The notes beneath the pieces were generated by a model. That model ran no database searches. It was not told where the DNA came from and worked only from the letters and a program-made list of their open reading frames with translations. This document shows, piece by piece, positions 34,631 to 49,389 of a stretch of 64,000 nt of DNA. Position numbers and translations under genes: made by a program. Source of the stretch: Hermodice carunculata (taxonomy: Eukaryota; Annelida; Polychaeta; Eunicida; Amphinomidae); contig OZ026624.1 of the NCBI GenBank assembly GCA_964020975.1, positions 29,666,331 through 29,730,330 on the forward strand, read 5' to 3'. Numbering within the stretch: position 1 is the first letter of the stretch; each line of letters starts with the position of its first letter.

Positions 34631-36029
34631 GTGAGTGCATATTTGAAGTAAATTCACTCTCGTTTTGTTTTTGTGAGAGACATTGCCTCCGCAAGTAGTT
34701 TGGACGTCACATGTAGTGAATTAGCACAGGCAATCGTAACTTCGACCGATTATAATGTTTGATAGGCTGTGGAAAGCTCACATCTTTATTTACATTTGAT
34801 TTCTTAAGGTTGCAACGGTAGCGATACCTACTTATAACGTCGTCTGCATGTTCCCATGGCCTGCGCTAATTGGATCGAGTTTTAACAGGAACGTATGCCC
34901 CCTAAACCTTTAGCGTCTATTCCCTACGACTCAGTACATCATCTACTGGCAACCACAAATCCAATTCTTTCCACAGAAAATACATGAAGACAGAATCAGA
35001 AACAAAGGGTTGTATACCAGGTGTCTAAGCGACGTACCCGTTAAAACTCTATCCAAGCAATGCAGCACTTGAAGGGCATGCAATATGCAGGATCATTTTA
35101 CGGACAACTAGAAAAAGGCGAATGTTTAATGTTTTTGTAAGCATTATGGATTCCTCATTGGTTAGCGTAGGCCTCTCTCTATGCTCAAAACAGTTCTATA
35201 TGAACAACGAAAAGGTTTTCTAGATGATTTTTATGACACGAACTTTTATTTAGACCTACATATCCCTTTGACAGCACCTTTGAAAAGTTACTCGTATTCA
35301 ATTACCTTTCTCAAAAAAAAATGAAAAAGTAAAAAAGGCGAAAAAAAACATGCATCCCCAGACAAATAAAAAAAAAAAAGAAAAACAAAAAGCCATGATA
35401 TGTACACCTCTGCTACAAAGAAAGTAGATTTTTACCTCCATTCGTCTTTCCCTACACAAGTCTAGCCAGAAGCTGATCACCACTCACACACACTCAGCCA
35501 GTTTGTTACTCTCTCTTAATTGCTAGAAGAACTTTCCGTGTCCAGCTTGATTTGCTCCATGGTACAAAATAAACGCAAAACGTCACTTTTTGTCACCCGA
35601 TTTTTATGATCAATGTGTCAATTCAACATAGCATATTTTGATAATTAACATGATTACCACATTGCCATTTAAATTTGAAAAGACATTTTTTCTTGTAAGG
35701 CCCCTAATCCATTGATGAAAGTACTCTCATTGATAACATAACTGCAATTAGGTTGATTTGCTGGTTGCTGGGTGATGTTTGAAATCCAGGTCAAGTCTGA
35801 GCCCTGCAGCCAAGGCTTGCCAGGAGAAATGGGGATGAATCCCACCCTATGAAATGGCTTTTAGTCGGGTATCTTTAGCTGAAGTGTACACAGCATGATA
35901 CAGTAATGGAAACGTATGAACAAAAACAAACACAGAGACAAGACAAATAAAGCACAAACAGAACAACCCAACCGTAATCACAGCGAGAAATGAAATTCCA
36001 TCCCAAACCCAAGCCCAATGCTAAAACAA
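34631..36029. other. Intergenic DNA
   Basis: No gene recognised. An A-rich stretch (35310-35390) is low complexity. Confidence 0.45.
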
Positions 36030-36030
36030 A

Positions 36031-36069
<39 letters not shown>

Positions 36070-36078
36070 CAGCAGTAG

Positions 36079-36151
<73 letters not shown>
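36030..36151. repeat. (TAG)n(TAA)n trinucleotide repeat
   Basis: About 16 TAG units, a short transition (CAGCAGTAGTGG), then about 23 TAA units. Poly-Ser/Asn/Leu frames across it are artefacts. Confidence 0.98.
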
Positions 36152-36154
<3 letters not shown>

Positions 36155-36827
36155 AGGTCGATAATTCCCACTGCACATAATTATGTAGGTGTATGAAACT
36201 ATGTTTATCTGGTCTCTTTTAAGTGAGTTGGGAAGTTCTTATCATGGATGAAGCAACTGGTCCTCACTGGGTCTCATTCAAATGAGCTGATACACATGAG
36301 TTAGTACTTTTATTTCATTCAATCCTATTTTGTATATAGTTACTTTATTAGGCTTTTGTGTACTTGTACATATATTGCCTATAGAGCTGACATTATGTGG
36401 TGTAGCTGCGGGCTTTTCATGATAAATCCTGTCGTGTAGGTGACAGATATTTAATGTGAATCACCATGCTGTACTCCTCTCGAATGCACACCACAAATGC
36501 AGTGGTTTGGGTTTACGAATATAGCGGGATTCTGTACGCGGAAGCAGAGCATAGCAGTAAAGGTGCCCTGAAAGATAATGGTCAACACATACACCGGAAT
36601 CAGTCACTCTACTGAGTTGTGGTAAAATAAAACTGATAGAAATGTTGAACAATTCAGCAAACACCAGCCTTTGGGTAACACTGCCGACCTTGGTCCTTTA
36701 ATCAATATAAGTTACCACATCTGAGCTTTATATATGACGCTTGCGTTGATGTAATGTGCATTGAATCAGGGCGGGATGTTGGTTTCCTAATTTAATACTG
36801 TCAACAATATGCAAATTGGGTCTAAGA

Positions 36828-36975
36828 TAAGTATTGCAGTACTAAGAAAACTGCGAACATGTATGTCATGAAACTAATTCTTAAACTACCCACATGCCTG
36901 TTTGTGCCTTCATTAGTCCCATGTCCAGCCTCCAGGAGACAAGTCGGCAGCGCTGTATCTGTGGTGAGTTATCTT
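36828..36975. repeat. Dispersed repeat, copy 2
   Basis: Second copy of the repeat at 25437-25605, in the same orientation and again directly before a TA/TG microsatellite. Confidence 0.65.
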
Positions 36976-36983
36976 TGATTTGT

Positions 36984-36985
<2 letters not shown>

Positions 36986-37054
<69 letters not shown>

Positions 37055-37073
37055 ATGTGTGTGTGTGTGTGTG
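36986..37073. repeat. (TA)n(TG)n microsatellite
   Basis: About 45 bp of TA followed by TG units with one TATG interruption. Confidence 0.98.
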
Positions 37074-37399
37074 ATCTTTATTTCCGTATTTTCAGGCCCC
37101 CGCCTATAATACAAATGTCAATTTGAATTTTGTAAGTGAAAACAGATGTACAAAAACAAGCAAAATGAATTCATTTAGATAATACAAATGCATTCCGGTA
37201 ATTTCAAATTAATTATCTTGTAACTCTTTAAATCCTTCCCAAATAAATAGAGATAATCTTACAATTGTTTCATAGTTTTCAGTACACCATAACCTGTTAA
37301 AATGATAAATATCTGGATGGACATGGATCAGCTCTGGTCAAAATTTAATTCTTAGGTGTGTATATTTTTTACAAACATAAAGGAAATAAATGTCGTCTT

Positions 37400-39790
37400 C
37401 AACATAAGATAAATATTTTGACAAGCAGTATCTACATAATCGGTATTCCTTTGCATTTTGGTGGACCGGTAAATCACCATATAAGTAATCAAGAGGTCAA
37501 AGTAAATTATTTAAAATTTGATGGTAGAGTTGATTTGGTAGCTTTACTAGGCGTTGGTCCTGAGATTGATGATCTGAAAGATACTTTCAGAATTTTGCCG
37601 ATTCACTGTGCAGATTTTGAATTGCTTGGTTCCATGCTTGATGGTCAGTACTATTATGATATGAACCTCCCAATGGGTCTCAATAACTCGTGTCAATAGT
37701 GTATGTGCGTGAATTGCATGCGTGAAAATGAACGACAATTCAAAGTACTGCAAACTTTGATAAATTTGAATAAAGTATGTATTCCACCATTGACTGGGCA
37801 TTTCATAATTTAAGCATGTAAAGCACTCAGTGTGACTGAAAAGCTTTCTTTTCAGCATTTTTCATACGAAGTGTGTCCCTGGTTTCTGTGGGCAGTTTTC
37901 AGGGAAAATGAACATATTCCTAGTGTGTCTCTTTGTAAAGTACCCACACCCTTCCAGGACATCAGGCAAGACCACTGGGACGTGACTTGTGTATTCAGTT
38001 AACAACAGGCCAATTAAGCTATCATGCTTGTATTCTAACACATGGGCTATTGTTTACGGATTTCAGAGTTTTTCTCATCTGGTTCATGGTTAATTTATTT
38101 GGAAAACAACTGTGTCCATTATTTCAATGACTGGCTTTTCTTTGGGTCAAAAGGTAAAGGGCACCATTATCTGACACTAAAATCATTATTTCAGTTATGT
38201 AGGTTACCAGGGATTCCAGTGGCGCATGACAAAACTGTGTTACGTTGCAGTTGTGTAATATTTCTTGGTTTGGGAATTGACGCCATTCACCAACAAGTTT
38301 CAATTGCCAACCAAAAAATGTAAGGCCAGGCTAAAGTCTGTACAAAATCAGTTTCTCTACATGAGCTTGAATTTTCTTCGTAGGGGTGTAAGGGATAGGA
38401 ACCCCTTCTTACGGCATTTGGTAAATCTGACATGTGGAGATTGTAAATAGCAAATGCTTAACATATGTTCAGGAAAACTGTATCTAAGTTTGATCCATCA
38501 AGCAGACAGGAGAGGAAGTCAGTCGGATGTACTGCAGGTAATAAACCTGGTGTAACACTGACTGCTAAAGTTCATGCTGATATTTCTATGTGGCAAAGGT
38601 TTTTTTGACAAGTTTAATTGTACATCTAGGATACTACCTAGCAAGTGGTTGAGCTCGGATGTACTGTATTTCGCGTCTGATGCTGGCAGGGTTTCAATAA
38701 GTTCTATAAGGGTCACTGGTTCATGGGGGAGTGGACCAGCATTTCAGTGAGCCATACCAACTCCATAGCATGAATTTGTACCAGTTCTATGTGTACTGGT
38801 CTGGGGGAAAGCTCTGGCAAATCCAAAGATAGTGCTTCATTCTGCTAACCAAACAGTTGTTAGAACTCTGAACAAGTAATTCTCCAGGTGGCTGTACATT
38901 CTGATGGTGCACAGACTAACCCTCATTTGTTTGCAGTAGAAATTACGTCTCTGTGGTTGGTGCATTGGAGGTAGCCATAACACAGTAGCAGACCCATTCT
39001 CCAGGTTTAATATGAATTTATTACTCAGGATGTGCTGTGTCCAGGATCACTCATTAAGGTTTTATAGGGCAGTAACGTTTTTTATTCATTTTCTCATTAT
39101 CGATACAGAATTGGGGTCGGTGGAGGTCTACTACCTAGCAATCCTACATCAGATTATCCACACAGGTAATGACTGCCTCTTTTGTGTTGGTATAAATGAT
39201 ACTGCTGTTCTTCCTCTGTCATTGCAGGTTGGCCGGTTGTATGGTTTGTGGGTCACTCTTTAATCAAGCACTTGGGACAGTTTGCAATGATGCAGGGGAA
39301 TGCATCCTCTTTTCATGCATTGTGGAGTGGTGTAGGTCGTGCAGATGTAAATGTGATTTTAAAAAATCTCAAGAACTTGGGACGTTCAAGATCGGTACTC
39401 AGAACTGCCTTTGTGATCATTCATACTGGTGGGAATGACCTGACCCATGTAACCTCTGGGCAGCTTAGGGATAGTCTCAAAACCCTGTTGAGCACTGCAT
39501 GAGGCCACCATAGTCTGGTCTCAGATTCTGCCCGGACTTGCATATGGAAATGCAAAATAATCAGGACACAATTGATAAAGTAAGAAAAACGCAACCACTG
39601 TATCACTAGCTTTGAAGTCAGCAATGGCATGCATGCCATAGAACATGCTGCCATTTCACGTATGGACACTGATGCTTTTTTGAGTGAAAGTGTTCACCTG
39701 CCAGAGATCGGTAATGTTTGTTTCCAGCAGGAACTGTGGGAGGCAATCCATGCATTTCAGACATTGAAATATGTGGCTTATCCTTGATTT
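37400..39790 (+). mobile_element. DIRS/Ngaro-type retroelement fossil with SGNH-like domain
   Basis: Parts in order on the + strand: reverse transcriptase (about 37520-38320; RILPIHCADFELLG, DMNLPMGLNNSCQ, HYFNDWLFFGS, LPGIPVAHDKT), an RNase-H-like stretch (about 38790-38940), a poorly preserved stretch (about 39010-39170) that may belong to a recombinase N-terminus, and an SGNH-hydrolase-like domain (about 39236-39786; VWFVGHSLIKHLGQF, VIIHTGGNDLTHV, SVHLPEIGN). The reverse transcriptase is the DIRS-order type, and accessory hydrolase domains are known from Ngaro elements. I see no terminal repeats. It is older than the element at 5347-11016 and broken in many places. Confidence 0.7.
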
Positions 39791-41735
39791 AAAGTCTTGC
39801 GAGTTCACCATGGACAGGCAAGTGTAACAATTTATGTGCATATGGCACTGTTGGACGCGCTTTCACGTGATAATCTACTGTCGACTTAAGAAGGTGATAT
39901 TTGTTTTGTAGGAACACACAACGATGTGTGTTTCTTTCCTTTTCCATTTACTGTGAGTGTCTGCTGGAATGACGAAACTCTGATACAATCTCATGCACAT
40001 ATGTGTTAAGCACTTGCTATTTACTGCACAAATCACAAATTTTGGTTGTAATTGTAATTGTAACTGCAATTGTAATTGTAACTGTAATTGTAATTTAGCA
40101 TCATTATTCAAAACAAGTCATGTGTGCATCATTATAATAACAGAGATATGTAAATACAACACTAATAGAAATTAACTTGATTAATAACTAGGGGAATGAA
40201 GCCAAACTGGCTTATATATCTGCAGCTGTAGGAACATATTATGCCCAGCATGTATTATGGATATGTACACTGTATAAATATTTTACATGAAAAGAAACCC
40301 GTTAATATGCAGACATAAGAATGTGTTTCCATTGTGCTTTGAATGAGTCAATGGAATTAATTCCTTTTACTGATATCGGTACCTGTTCTAAATAGAAGGT
40401 CCATGAAATTTTGTTGAAAATCGGCAGACATTAGTGCGACATTTAAACATATGAATATTACTCTTTTGCCTGGTATCATGACTATGAATATCTGAATGTG
40501 AAACAAGAGGATTATGATGAACCTGTGCTCTGCTCACTGGAATATGCTTTTACAATATAATGCAAGCACTATAGTCTGTATATCTATATACATGTACAGT
40601 GGTAACACTGAAGCACTGATATTTGAAAAGAAGTCTAAATTATAAATACAATAGTGCAGTACATGCACTGTATTGCTATATATTTTTATACAGTGGCTGC
40701 ACTCACTTACATCCTCAAAGTTTGATATCCCATAACTTTGTCAAAAATGAACATATCCACATTATGTTTGTAAACCTTTAATGTGGAGAGTCCAACTTTA
40801 TTTTGATTATACTTTATACAATTCCGTTTAGTCGTTCTAGAGAAGAAGTCGAAAATAGCTTTAACACGCAAAAATTCAAGAAAAAAATGAAAAGAAAAAA
40901 AGAATTTCAACGGCACTTGGTAGCCAAAATTAGAACTAGAAGACAACAGGTGACCCTATGTGCAATATTAAAGCAACTAGCCAGGTAGTTTTTGAGACAA
41001 GGAACTTTGAATTTTTTTCAAAATATTAATAAAAATAGAAAAATGATTGCATCCTCATCTCCTTCGCAAACTTCGTAGAAGTCTACCTCAAAACATCTAT
41101 GTGCAAAATCAAAATATTCCATGCCGTGGTTTTTGAGAAGCCAGACGGACGAACGGATGGACTGACGAAGGACGCAAACAGAACCATAAGCTAAAAAAAT
41201 TGCTAAACATATTAGGATATAAGCTATGATTGACTTTACACATAAAAATACTAGTTAAATATTGATTTATATTTCCAAATTTCATTATTTGTAACTCTCT
41301 TAATAACACATCTGCATGATCATAATACATGTAATGTGAAAAAGTCATAATCCGAATAGCCTTTTTTTCGAAATTTAACTGAAGATACCATAATTTGTAT
41401 ATTAATTGGATGCGGAGGTAATGTTGCAGTATGTAAAATATGGAAATATGAGTACTTGATGTAATTTATGTAAAACATCATGTCTCACACTTACACGGAT
41501 CTATTTCAAAATACGAATGGTTTTGCTTATTTCATTAAAAATATGAGAAATACGGTATTTCTACTTAAGATTTTCATCAATCCATACACCCAAAAATTTT
41601 GAATGTGTACCTCATTCTAAAACCTTATTTTCAATCAGAATTACTGAATTATGAAAGTCGAAAATATCCAGCCAGTGGGTACAGAAACCTGTAAAGTGTC
41701 ATGATAGATAAAAAGATCAAAGATGTTATTAAGAC
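39791..41735. other. Intergenic DNA with dispersed-repeat fragment
   Basis: No gene is recognised. The segment at about 40920-41165 (TGACCCTATGTGCAATATTAAAG, TTTTTGAGACAAGGAACTTTG, GCCAGACGGACGAACGGATGG) has the layout of a dispersed repeat ending in ACGGACGGA-like units. Confidence 0.4.
40030..40095. repeat. (TGTAAT)n hexamer repeat
   Basis: About ten imperfect TGTAAT/TGTAAC/TGCAAT units. Confidence 0.9.
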
Positions 41736-41879
41736 ATGGTGAAGAGGACATTAAAGTGGTCGACAAATTTAAAAAATGTCAGAAATCAGATATCCAACCA
41801 TGAACAGATGATGGAAGGTATAGATCTCTATAACTGGGAATCAGAGAACCTTGAATGTAAGTGTGACACTGCATATTTT

Positions 41880-41965
41880 ATGTTATGTTATGTTATGTTA
41901 TATTATATTATATTTATTACATTATATTATATTATGTTATGTTATATTATATCATATTATACAGA
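41880..41965. repeat. (TTATG)n/(TTATA)n pentamer repeat
   Basis: Repeated TTATG and TTATA units, roughly 85 bp with interruptions. Confidence 0.9.
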
Positions 41966-42509
41966 ATCTGAAACTTGTTCACGTCCGAAACTCCATATTT
42001 TTTTCTAAAACTACTAAAATCTCCATGTTAAGAAAGCTGCAGACGCCACAAGTAAAATACATGTCCAAAATGCCATAAATATACTCTCACAACTTTCACG
42101 GACAACTCAGTGGTCTCTGCTGGTTTTCACAAATGCAGGGCAGTTTGATCTGAAAAGGGCAATTTGTCAACGTGGTTAGGGACCACACAGGGAGCCTCAA
42201 AAGTAAGGTTCTAGGTAAAATAGCATATCTTTCATGCAAAACTGACGAAATTGTTGATAAGTGTATCTAAATTACGTTGAAAATATTGCTTTTAATATAT
42301 TTTCTTTGAATTCAGCTTCGATACCGATGGTTAGTAGTCAAAATTGAAAAAAATATGCCATAAAGCATCGAAGCATGATGTATATATCACAGAAAAAGGC
42401 AGGAAGCAAAATAAAAAGGCAGGGAGCAACGAAAAAGGGCAGGGTAAATCTCCCTTCTATTTTAAGCTGCAGAGACCACTGCAACTGAACAGGCTATAGG
42501 GCAGGTATC

Positions 42510-43070
42510 AACTACTTGCAACTGAAAGGGCTAACGCGAACAAATATACATGCCGACATGGTCTCCACTTTAGGGGATGATGCCCCTTACTTTTACACTT
42601 TTCAGAAGTGGGCTGCAAAATTCAAGCATGGCAGAGACAGCCTTGAATATGACGCGTGTCTGGGAAGGCCTTCACCAACAATTATTCCTGATACATTACG
42701 CGGGGGCATGACTTGGTGATGGCTGATCGATGATTGACCACTCGACATATTGCCAATGTTGTAGTCATCGCTCATCAGGGCGTTGGGCACATTATCACCA
42801 AGGAGGTGGGAATGGCAAAAGTTTCTGCAAGATGGGTTTCAAAGCTGTTGACAGCGGATCAGAATCGTCTGGCGTCCCGTGGCAATAAATGCCGTTTTGA
42901 AGCAGATTCTTGTGATATTTTTGGCCCGATTTTGTAACAATGTATGAGACCTGTTTCATCACTTTGAACCAGAAACCAAAAACAGTACTGCCATACAACC
43001 TTTAACCAAGGAGGGTACACGTGCACTCTCCTTGCTTTAACCACCGGCCCACAGTTCAAAAACGAGAATC
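42510..43070 (+). mobile_element. mariner-type transposase relic
   Basis: The first frame (42516-42719) encodes GLTRTNIHADMVSTLGDDAP, then KWAAKFKHGRDSLEYDACLG and RPSPTI, the N-terminal DNA-binding part and GRP box of mariner transposases. The next frame (42734-42937) has NVVVIAHQGVGHIITKEVG and VSARWVSKLLTADQNR, the end of the DNA-binding region. A third frame gives HHFEPETKNS near 42960, the start of the catalytic core. It is frameshifted at least twice and truncated, and the DDD catalytic triad cannot be completed. No terminal inverted repeats were identified. Confidence 0.85.
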
Positions 43071-44079
43071 GACAACACTTGTTTTATACATGTGTTGATT
43101 CAACTCGCTGCTGCCCATTTTAAGTCAAGCGTGAAGTGAAAATAATTTCCTGTCCACGACGTGATATGAAACACTCAGGGAAGAAGCAACGCGGGTATGA
43201 CGAGGAAACGAATCCCACAACCCGGTATACCAGAGGGAAGAAAGGATTTATTGCGTAAGTCCGTTCAAACTCGAAAATGAGTAATTTCATACATTTGACG
43301 AGTGTCACAATACGAATACATATCTACACTAGAAGTAAAAGGCAAGACGTTGTTTAAGTAATGAGAAACTAATATGTACACAGTCTTATTCATTTGATAT
43401 TTATTTCAGAATCTAACCCTTTACAACAGGGGTACCAACGAGCAGGGCAGAACCGTGGTGCATCTAACAGGTTAAATCGTACATACACACTTTGTTTTGA
43501 ACACATTCAAATGGTTAAAAGTCATCTATGCACAAACACGTGTCACGTGGATCGTCGCTGCGTGCGCGCCCATTCAATCATAAAACACTTCACAATATAT
43601 ACACTTTACAGGGTATACAAGTCAGATTAGAGGTCGGTGATTGACTGCCTCCTGAAGTGCCAAGCTTCAACTTAAAAATCTTTAGAAATACGGTCATAAG
43701 CGTCTCCAATTTCAAGACCAAAATCGTAAACGTGCTTATCCTTGAGCCAGCAGACTTTATTATTCAGAGAAGAGGCCGAAAGGCTCTGCCGAACAAAGTT
43801 TGGCAAAGTCTTATACATCTGAACCATCGTTGCTTTCTCATAATGTTTGACCAAAGCTTCGCGGCCAACTCAGTAAAATCTGACCGTAGAAGTAGATATC
43901 ATTGCACCCGACACTACAAGCGCAGCAGTTTAACTGGGAACCGCCATCCCGGACCCCGCGTGCATTTTCAAGTCAGGGCCTAATAGAAGATATGTAAACT
44001 ACGTTCAGAGACTCGGAAATCAACCAGTATTGCAATGATTTTATCTATTTAATTGTCTTGTTGCCTTCATAACTATTAG
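43071..44079. other. Intergenic DNA
   Basis: No gene recognised. The frame at 43657-43983 and its - strand partner lack motifs; this stretch is somewhat GC-richer than its surroundings. Confidence 0.4.
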
Positions 44080-45570
44080 GTCAGTCCACTTTAAGTCCAG
44101 TCGAAACGCTATTCCTAAATGTTTGTGATTTTCCACATTTGGAAAAAAAGATAACATTGAAAGATTAATGGTGGATATGTATGTTGCTAATTATGAGAGG
44201 TAAGCATTAATTCGGTCTTCAATGCATTGAAGTTTACAAGTCAGTCATTAGACCATGTATTAACTAATGGGAGATATGTACTAATAGCGGCACCTACAAC
44301 AACAGGATCTTCGACAGTTAGGTATAAAGATGTGTCGTCTGCCAAAAGTTTAATTTGAGAGCGCACACTATCAACAATTTTGTTTGTGAAAGCAAGAAAT
44401 ATAAGAGGTCCCAGAACGGAATCGTGGGGAATGCCGGCGGACATCACCCGCACTCATACAATTGGCCTTTGATGATCACTTGGTGCTTTCTATCTGAAAG
44501 ATAATCATGAAACCAGGAAAACAAATTTCCAGTGCTACCTTCTGTTCCATATTATATAATAAACCATTGTACCACACCTATCAAAGGCCTTACTTATATT
44601 TTAAAATACATCAACTGCTACGAAGAGTTCGTGGTGAAGCATGAACAGTTGATTTACCGTGGAATTTGGTTTGCCGTAATAATAAAATTATCTTTGTAAA
44701 TCAGATGTGTTTGAAGATAATTTTCCATGTCTTTCCGTACACACTGCAGTAGGACAACTGGGCTATAATTAGTTGTATTTTTATGTAAAGGACCTTTGGC
44801 ATTTGCTATGCAAGAGTGAAAAACTTTGAGAGCGAAGATGAATTGAAAAGTTTGGCTAAAGTTTGCGGGTGGAAGGTGCAACTTCTTACAGGAGTATGGG
44901 ACTTATTCCGTCCGGACTAATGGCCTTTATCACATGGAGACTTTTAAACAGTCAATAAGTTCTTTTTCATTTGTAGTAACATCACTGAGTACTTTATTAG
45001 AGAGATTTAGAACAGAAAGACTAGGTGCAGAAGTTACACTGGCTTAGGAAAAAAAACGCAATTGAAAAGTTCAGCCTTATAGAGGCATATAGTTGCGACA
45101 GAGAAAATACTTCATGTTCCTTCACCAGGACATGTGATGTGATTTTATGTCAATTCTATAAAGTATCGTTTAATTTATGATGATAATCCTAATTAATTAT
45201 TTCATAGCTGTTTGTTAGTCGCCCATGCCCTAGTATTTTCAACAGTACCCGTTTCAGTCTTGGCATTTTTTGCTCGTATAACTATACGTCTAGCACATTG
45301 CACAGACGTATTATACCATGGAAGTTCATTTGGCCCTATCGTGATTTGTTGGTTGGGAATACATTTATTAGCAGTTTGGCGGAAGCAATCAGACCATGAC
45401 TTAGAACAAACATTCAGAACAGTGATCCCAGTCAACATGATTGAGATAATGATGAAAATAGTAAAAATTGGGATTTTGGCAGTCCCAGATATGTGTAACC
45501 TACACATTAGTACATTCCTGGTAAAGATATCCCAACTCAGTGTAAAATTACATATTTTTTCCAGCAAGAA
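44080..45570 (-). mobile_element. LINE (CR1/L2-like) ORF2 relic, - strand
   Basis: On the - strand: linker WSDCFRQTANKCIPNQQITI and GPNELPWY near 45370-45310; reverse-transcriptase entry ANAKGPLHKNTTNYSPVVLL near 44790; the palm motifs IPHDSVLGPLIFLAFTNKI and LLADDTSLY (44325-44430), with the catalytic Asp pair intact; then FNALKTELML near 44230. C-terminal and 3' parts are missing. Frameshifts separate the pieces. The linker motif matches LINE copy 1 at 12960 (IPNKAITVHPSALPWY), so the two belong to related families. Confidence 0.8.
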
Positions 45571-45585
45571 AAATGTAAGATTTAG

Positions 45586-45812
<227 letters not shown>

Positions 45813-45972
45813 GTGAATCTGGTGGGCAGTTTTTCGGTTTATGGCCAGTTGAGATATACCATAAAGCATGTTTGCCTTAAATTCAATGCACTTCAAAGGG
45901 GTGTCAGAAACGTACAATGCATTATGGCAAGCTAAAAATGGCCAGAAACTATGGTAAGCAATACTTGATATT

Positions 45973-47039
<1,067 letters not shown>

Positions 47040-47040
47040 A

Positions 47041-47157
47041 TCTTCAGAAGATGAGGAAGAGGAGCAGATGGAGGAGCAGGTAGAGGAGGGAGAAGGAGGA
47101 GGAGGAGGAGGCGGAGGAGAAGGCGAAGAAGAAAAATAAGAAGAAAAAGAAGAAGGT
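47041..47157. repeat. Purine-rich GA/GGA tract
   Basis: Strand-asymmetric GAA/GAG/GGA repeats. A frame from ATG at 46981 reads through it as a 52-residue Glu/Gly-rich peptide, most likely a product of the repeat. Confidence 0.9.
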
Positions 47158-47161
47158 CTTT

Positions 47162-47500
47162 ATGGCATCGGGCACAATGGATACTGCCACATCAAGGGCC
47201 ATAGTGAGCATAAAAGACATATCTCCAGAACAACTGTTTCACACGTTTGATGGTAGTTATATGACATTAAAAAATAAACTTATCTATGGCACAAAGACAA
47301 GGAGTGTGCGGATGGTCTCCTCTGGTCGTACTTACCACAGGTTTAATGGACAGCTATTGACTGGTTCCCAGCGTTCATATATGTCCCGTTTCCTCAGCAT
47401 AGAATGGGCACTAGGATACTACACTACAGTGTATGAAAGTGGGACACTCGATTATTCTATATCTATTCGCGACAATGACCTATTGCACGTTCTTGGATAG
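47162..47500 (+). CDS. Unrecognised open frame, 112 codons
   Basis: An ATG-initiated open frame right after the purine tract, with a non-repetitive, normal-looking composition (SRAIVSIKDISPEQLFHTFD, then RTYHRFNGQLLTGSQRSYMS and DYSISIRDNDLLHVLG). There is no signal peptide, membrane segment or cysteine pattern, and no flanking splice consensus that I can defend. It may be chance, a relic, or part of an unidentified gene. Confidence 0.2.
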   Translation: MASGTMDTATSRAIVSIKDISPEQLFHTFDGSYMTLKNKLIYGTKTRSVRMVSSGRTYHRFNGQLLTGSQRSYMSRFLSIEWALGYYTTVYESGTLDYSISIRDNDLLHVLG

Positions 47501-49389
47501 GCTTCTGTCTGAATGAAGCAACGTGTACTACTCAATCCGCCTTGTAGCAGGAAATTGACTTCATTTAAGTTCCAGTCTCTAGATCCATGGTAATTAGGTG
47601 AGCTTTAAAACCTCCAATGACATATTCAAGAACAGAAGAATATACACGATACAGTCTTATTCGTAACAGGGGAAATGTTGCGAGCTAACCCGCACGGTGA
47701 GAAACATTTGACATCTTGGATTTGATTTTTATGAGTCTAGTTTGACGCCTCCCAGGAATTGCATTAATCTAAATTCATAGGTACAACTTCAATACTTTTT
47801 TACCATAATTGTTATTGTTGCTGTGATTGTTCTGTTATTGTTGACGTCCTTACCATCATCATCATCGTCATCAACATCATCGCCAAAACACGTAAGATAT
47901 TGTTGTTATAGTTGGGGCTTTTCAATCCGCAGATGCACCCTAATATTTTGGACCATGTGTACATGTGTATGTGTTGGCCTCTCACTTGTCGTCCATATGC
48001 TTACTGGCGCGCTCTCGATTATCATACAAATAGTTACTAAAATTTGTAACAGGTGTCGCTTATGTGACACAAATTTCCAACTAATTTGTCCCTGACCCGA
48101 AGTCCGCAGAGCCAACACACCAGTGCAAACAGTAAGAGTATTTGGTAGAGATGTTGAACGTTAGGTAACATATGTGAAGTCCATGATACCTCAAACATGC
48201 TAATGTAGGTGTCTGTTAATGATATCCAAACGAAGGTATGGTCCAGTGTCAACCTGGTGTTAATGCAATAAAAAATTCTTATCGCATGTCGGTATCATAT
48301 TATATAAGTCACAAAAGAAAATGATGGTAACATGTTAGCATGATGGACTTTGCTCAATCTTTGAGCCGGAAGAGGCCATAAAAAGAGTTATTTTCGGACA
48401 GGTGAGTATAGTTTGGTGCTGCCTATTTGGTATATGGCATGCAAGTCAAACATTTTAAATTCCACTATAAACAGCATCTAGTATTCAGAAACAAGACAGG
48501 TCACAGGTACGTGTGTACTTACAACTCCAAGCACCGATATGGTTTAACAATTTTCGATCTGTAATTGTTGAGTCCAAGCTGCAATTTAACACTGACCAAG
48601 CAGGTGCAGTGTGAGGTGCATATGCTTTTTGTGGAGGATGGAAAGACTTTATCTGGATTGGTCGACCATGACAATAACCGTGCAGGCAATGAGAGTGCGA
48701 GTTGATGCACCGAATGTGTTTCAACTAGTTCTTAAAATGCGACTCGTTTATTCATGGGTACATGTACATGTATGACAAACATTAACTTTAGGCCCATGGA
48801 CCTCTGTGTTCACCAGCACAAAATAGGAAGAATTAGTGAGTGAGTAAGCATGATAATTGTTTCAACAATAGCCCAAGGGCGTCTACAGCAGGGTCGGTCC
48901 TATTATTTGCCCTACTTTGTATGGGTAGTAACATCAAGACTAGACCCGCGGCCTGCACATTTAAGGCGTTCAACGTCTGTATCTGCTGAACTGCATGACA
49001 ACAATACGTATAGCCCGGCACGTATAGCTACAAATGAAAAAAAAATGTTCAAATAACCGACGCAATGTCATTCTGGACAGAGATCGAAGTGCGTTTCCGT
49101 TTTTGTTACAGTATCAGTATATAATAAGCCCCCCCCCCCGCTTCTTTCACACTGCATGTTTCCAGTAATGGTCACTGCCTATATTCAATCTACCTTCCTC
49201 ATCTACTTTGCATCCTTGTGTCATTTGAAAAAAAACCCTTCACTAAAATATAACCGATTATTGTCCGTCTTTCACCTGAGATGCACATGCCCACTTTCCT
49301 TTGCATTGTACATCCATATTAACTATGCTCAGACCAAATTTCTATGTGAAATTCAGTAGCCTGGTTCCATTTCCATTGATTCCACTACC
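47501..49389. other. Intergenic DNA
   Basis: No gene recognised. Includes short (CAT)n/(TTG)n-like stretches near 47815-47880 and a C run at 49131-49139. Confidence 0.4.

Noticed and set aside
35875-36196. Leu-, Asn-, Ser- and Ile-rich open frames
   Set aside because: Artefacts of TAG and TAA trinucleotide repeats.
48833-49021. - strand frame resembling a LINE reverse-transcriptase tail (VQQIQTLNALNVQAAGLV)
   Set aside because: Only a faint similarity to the C-terminal block of LINE reverse transcriptases, with no flanking support.
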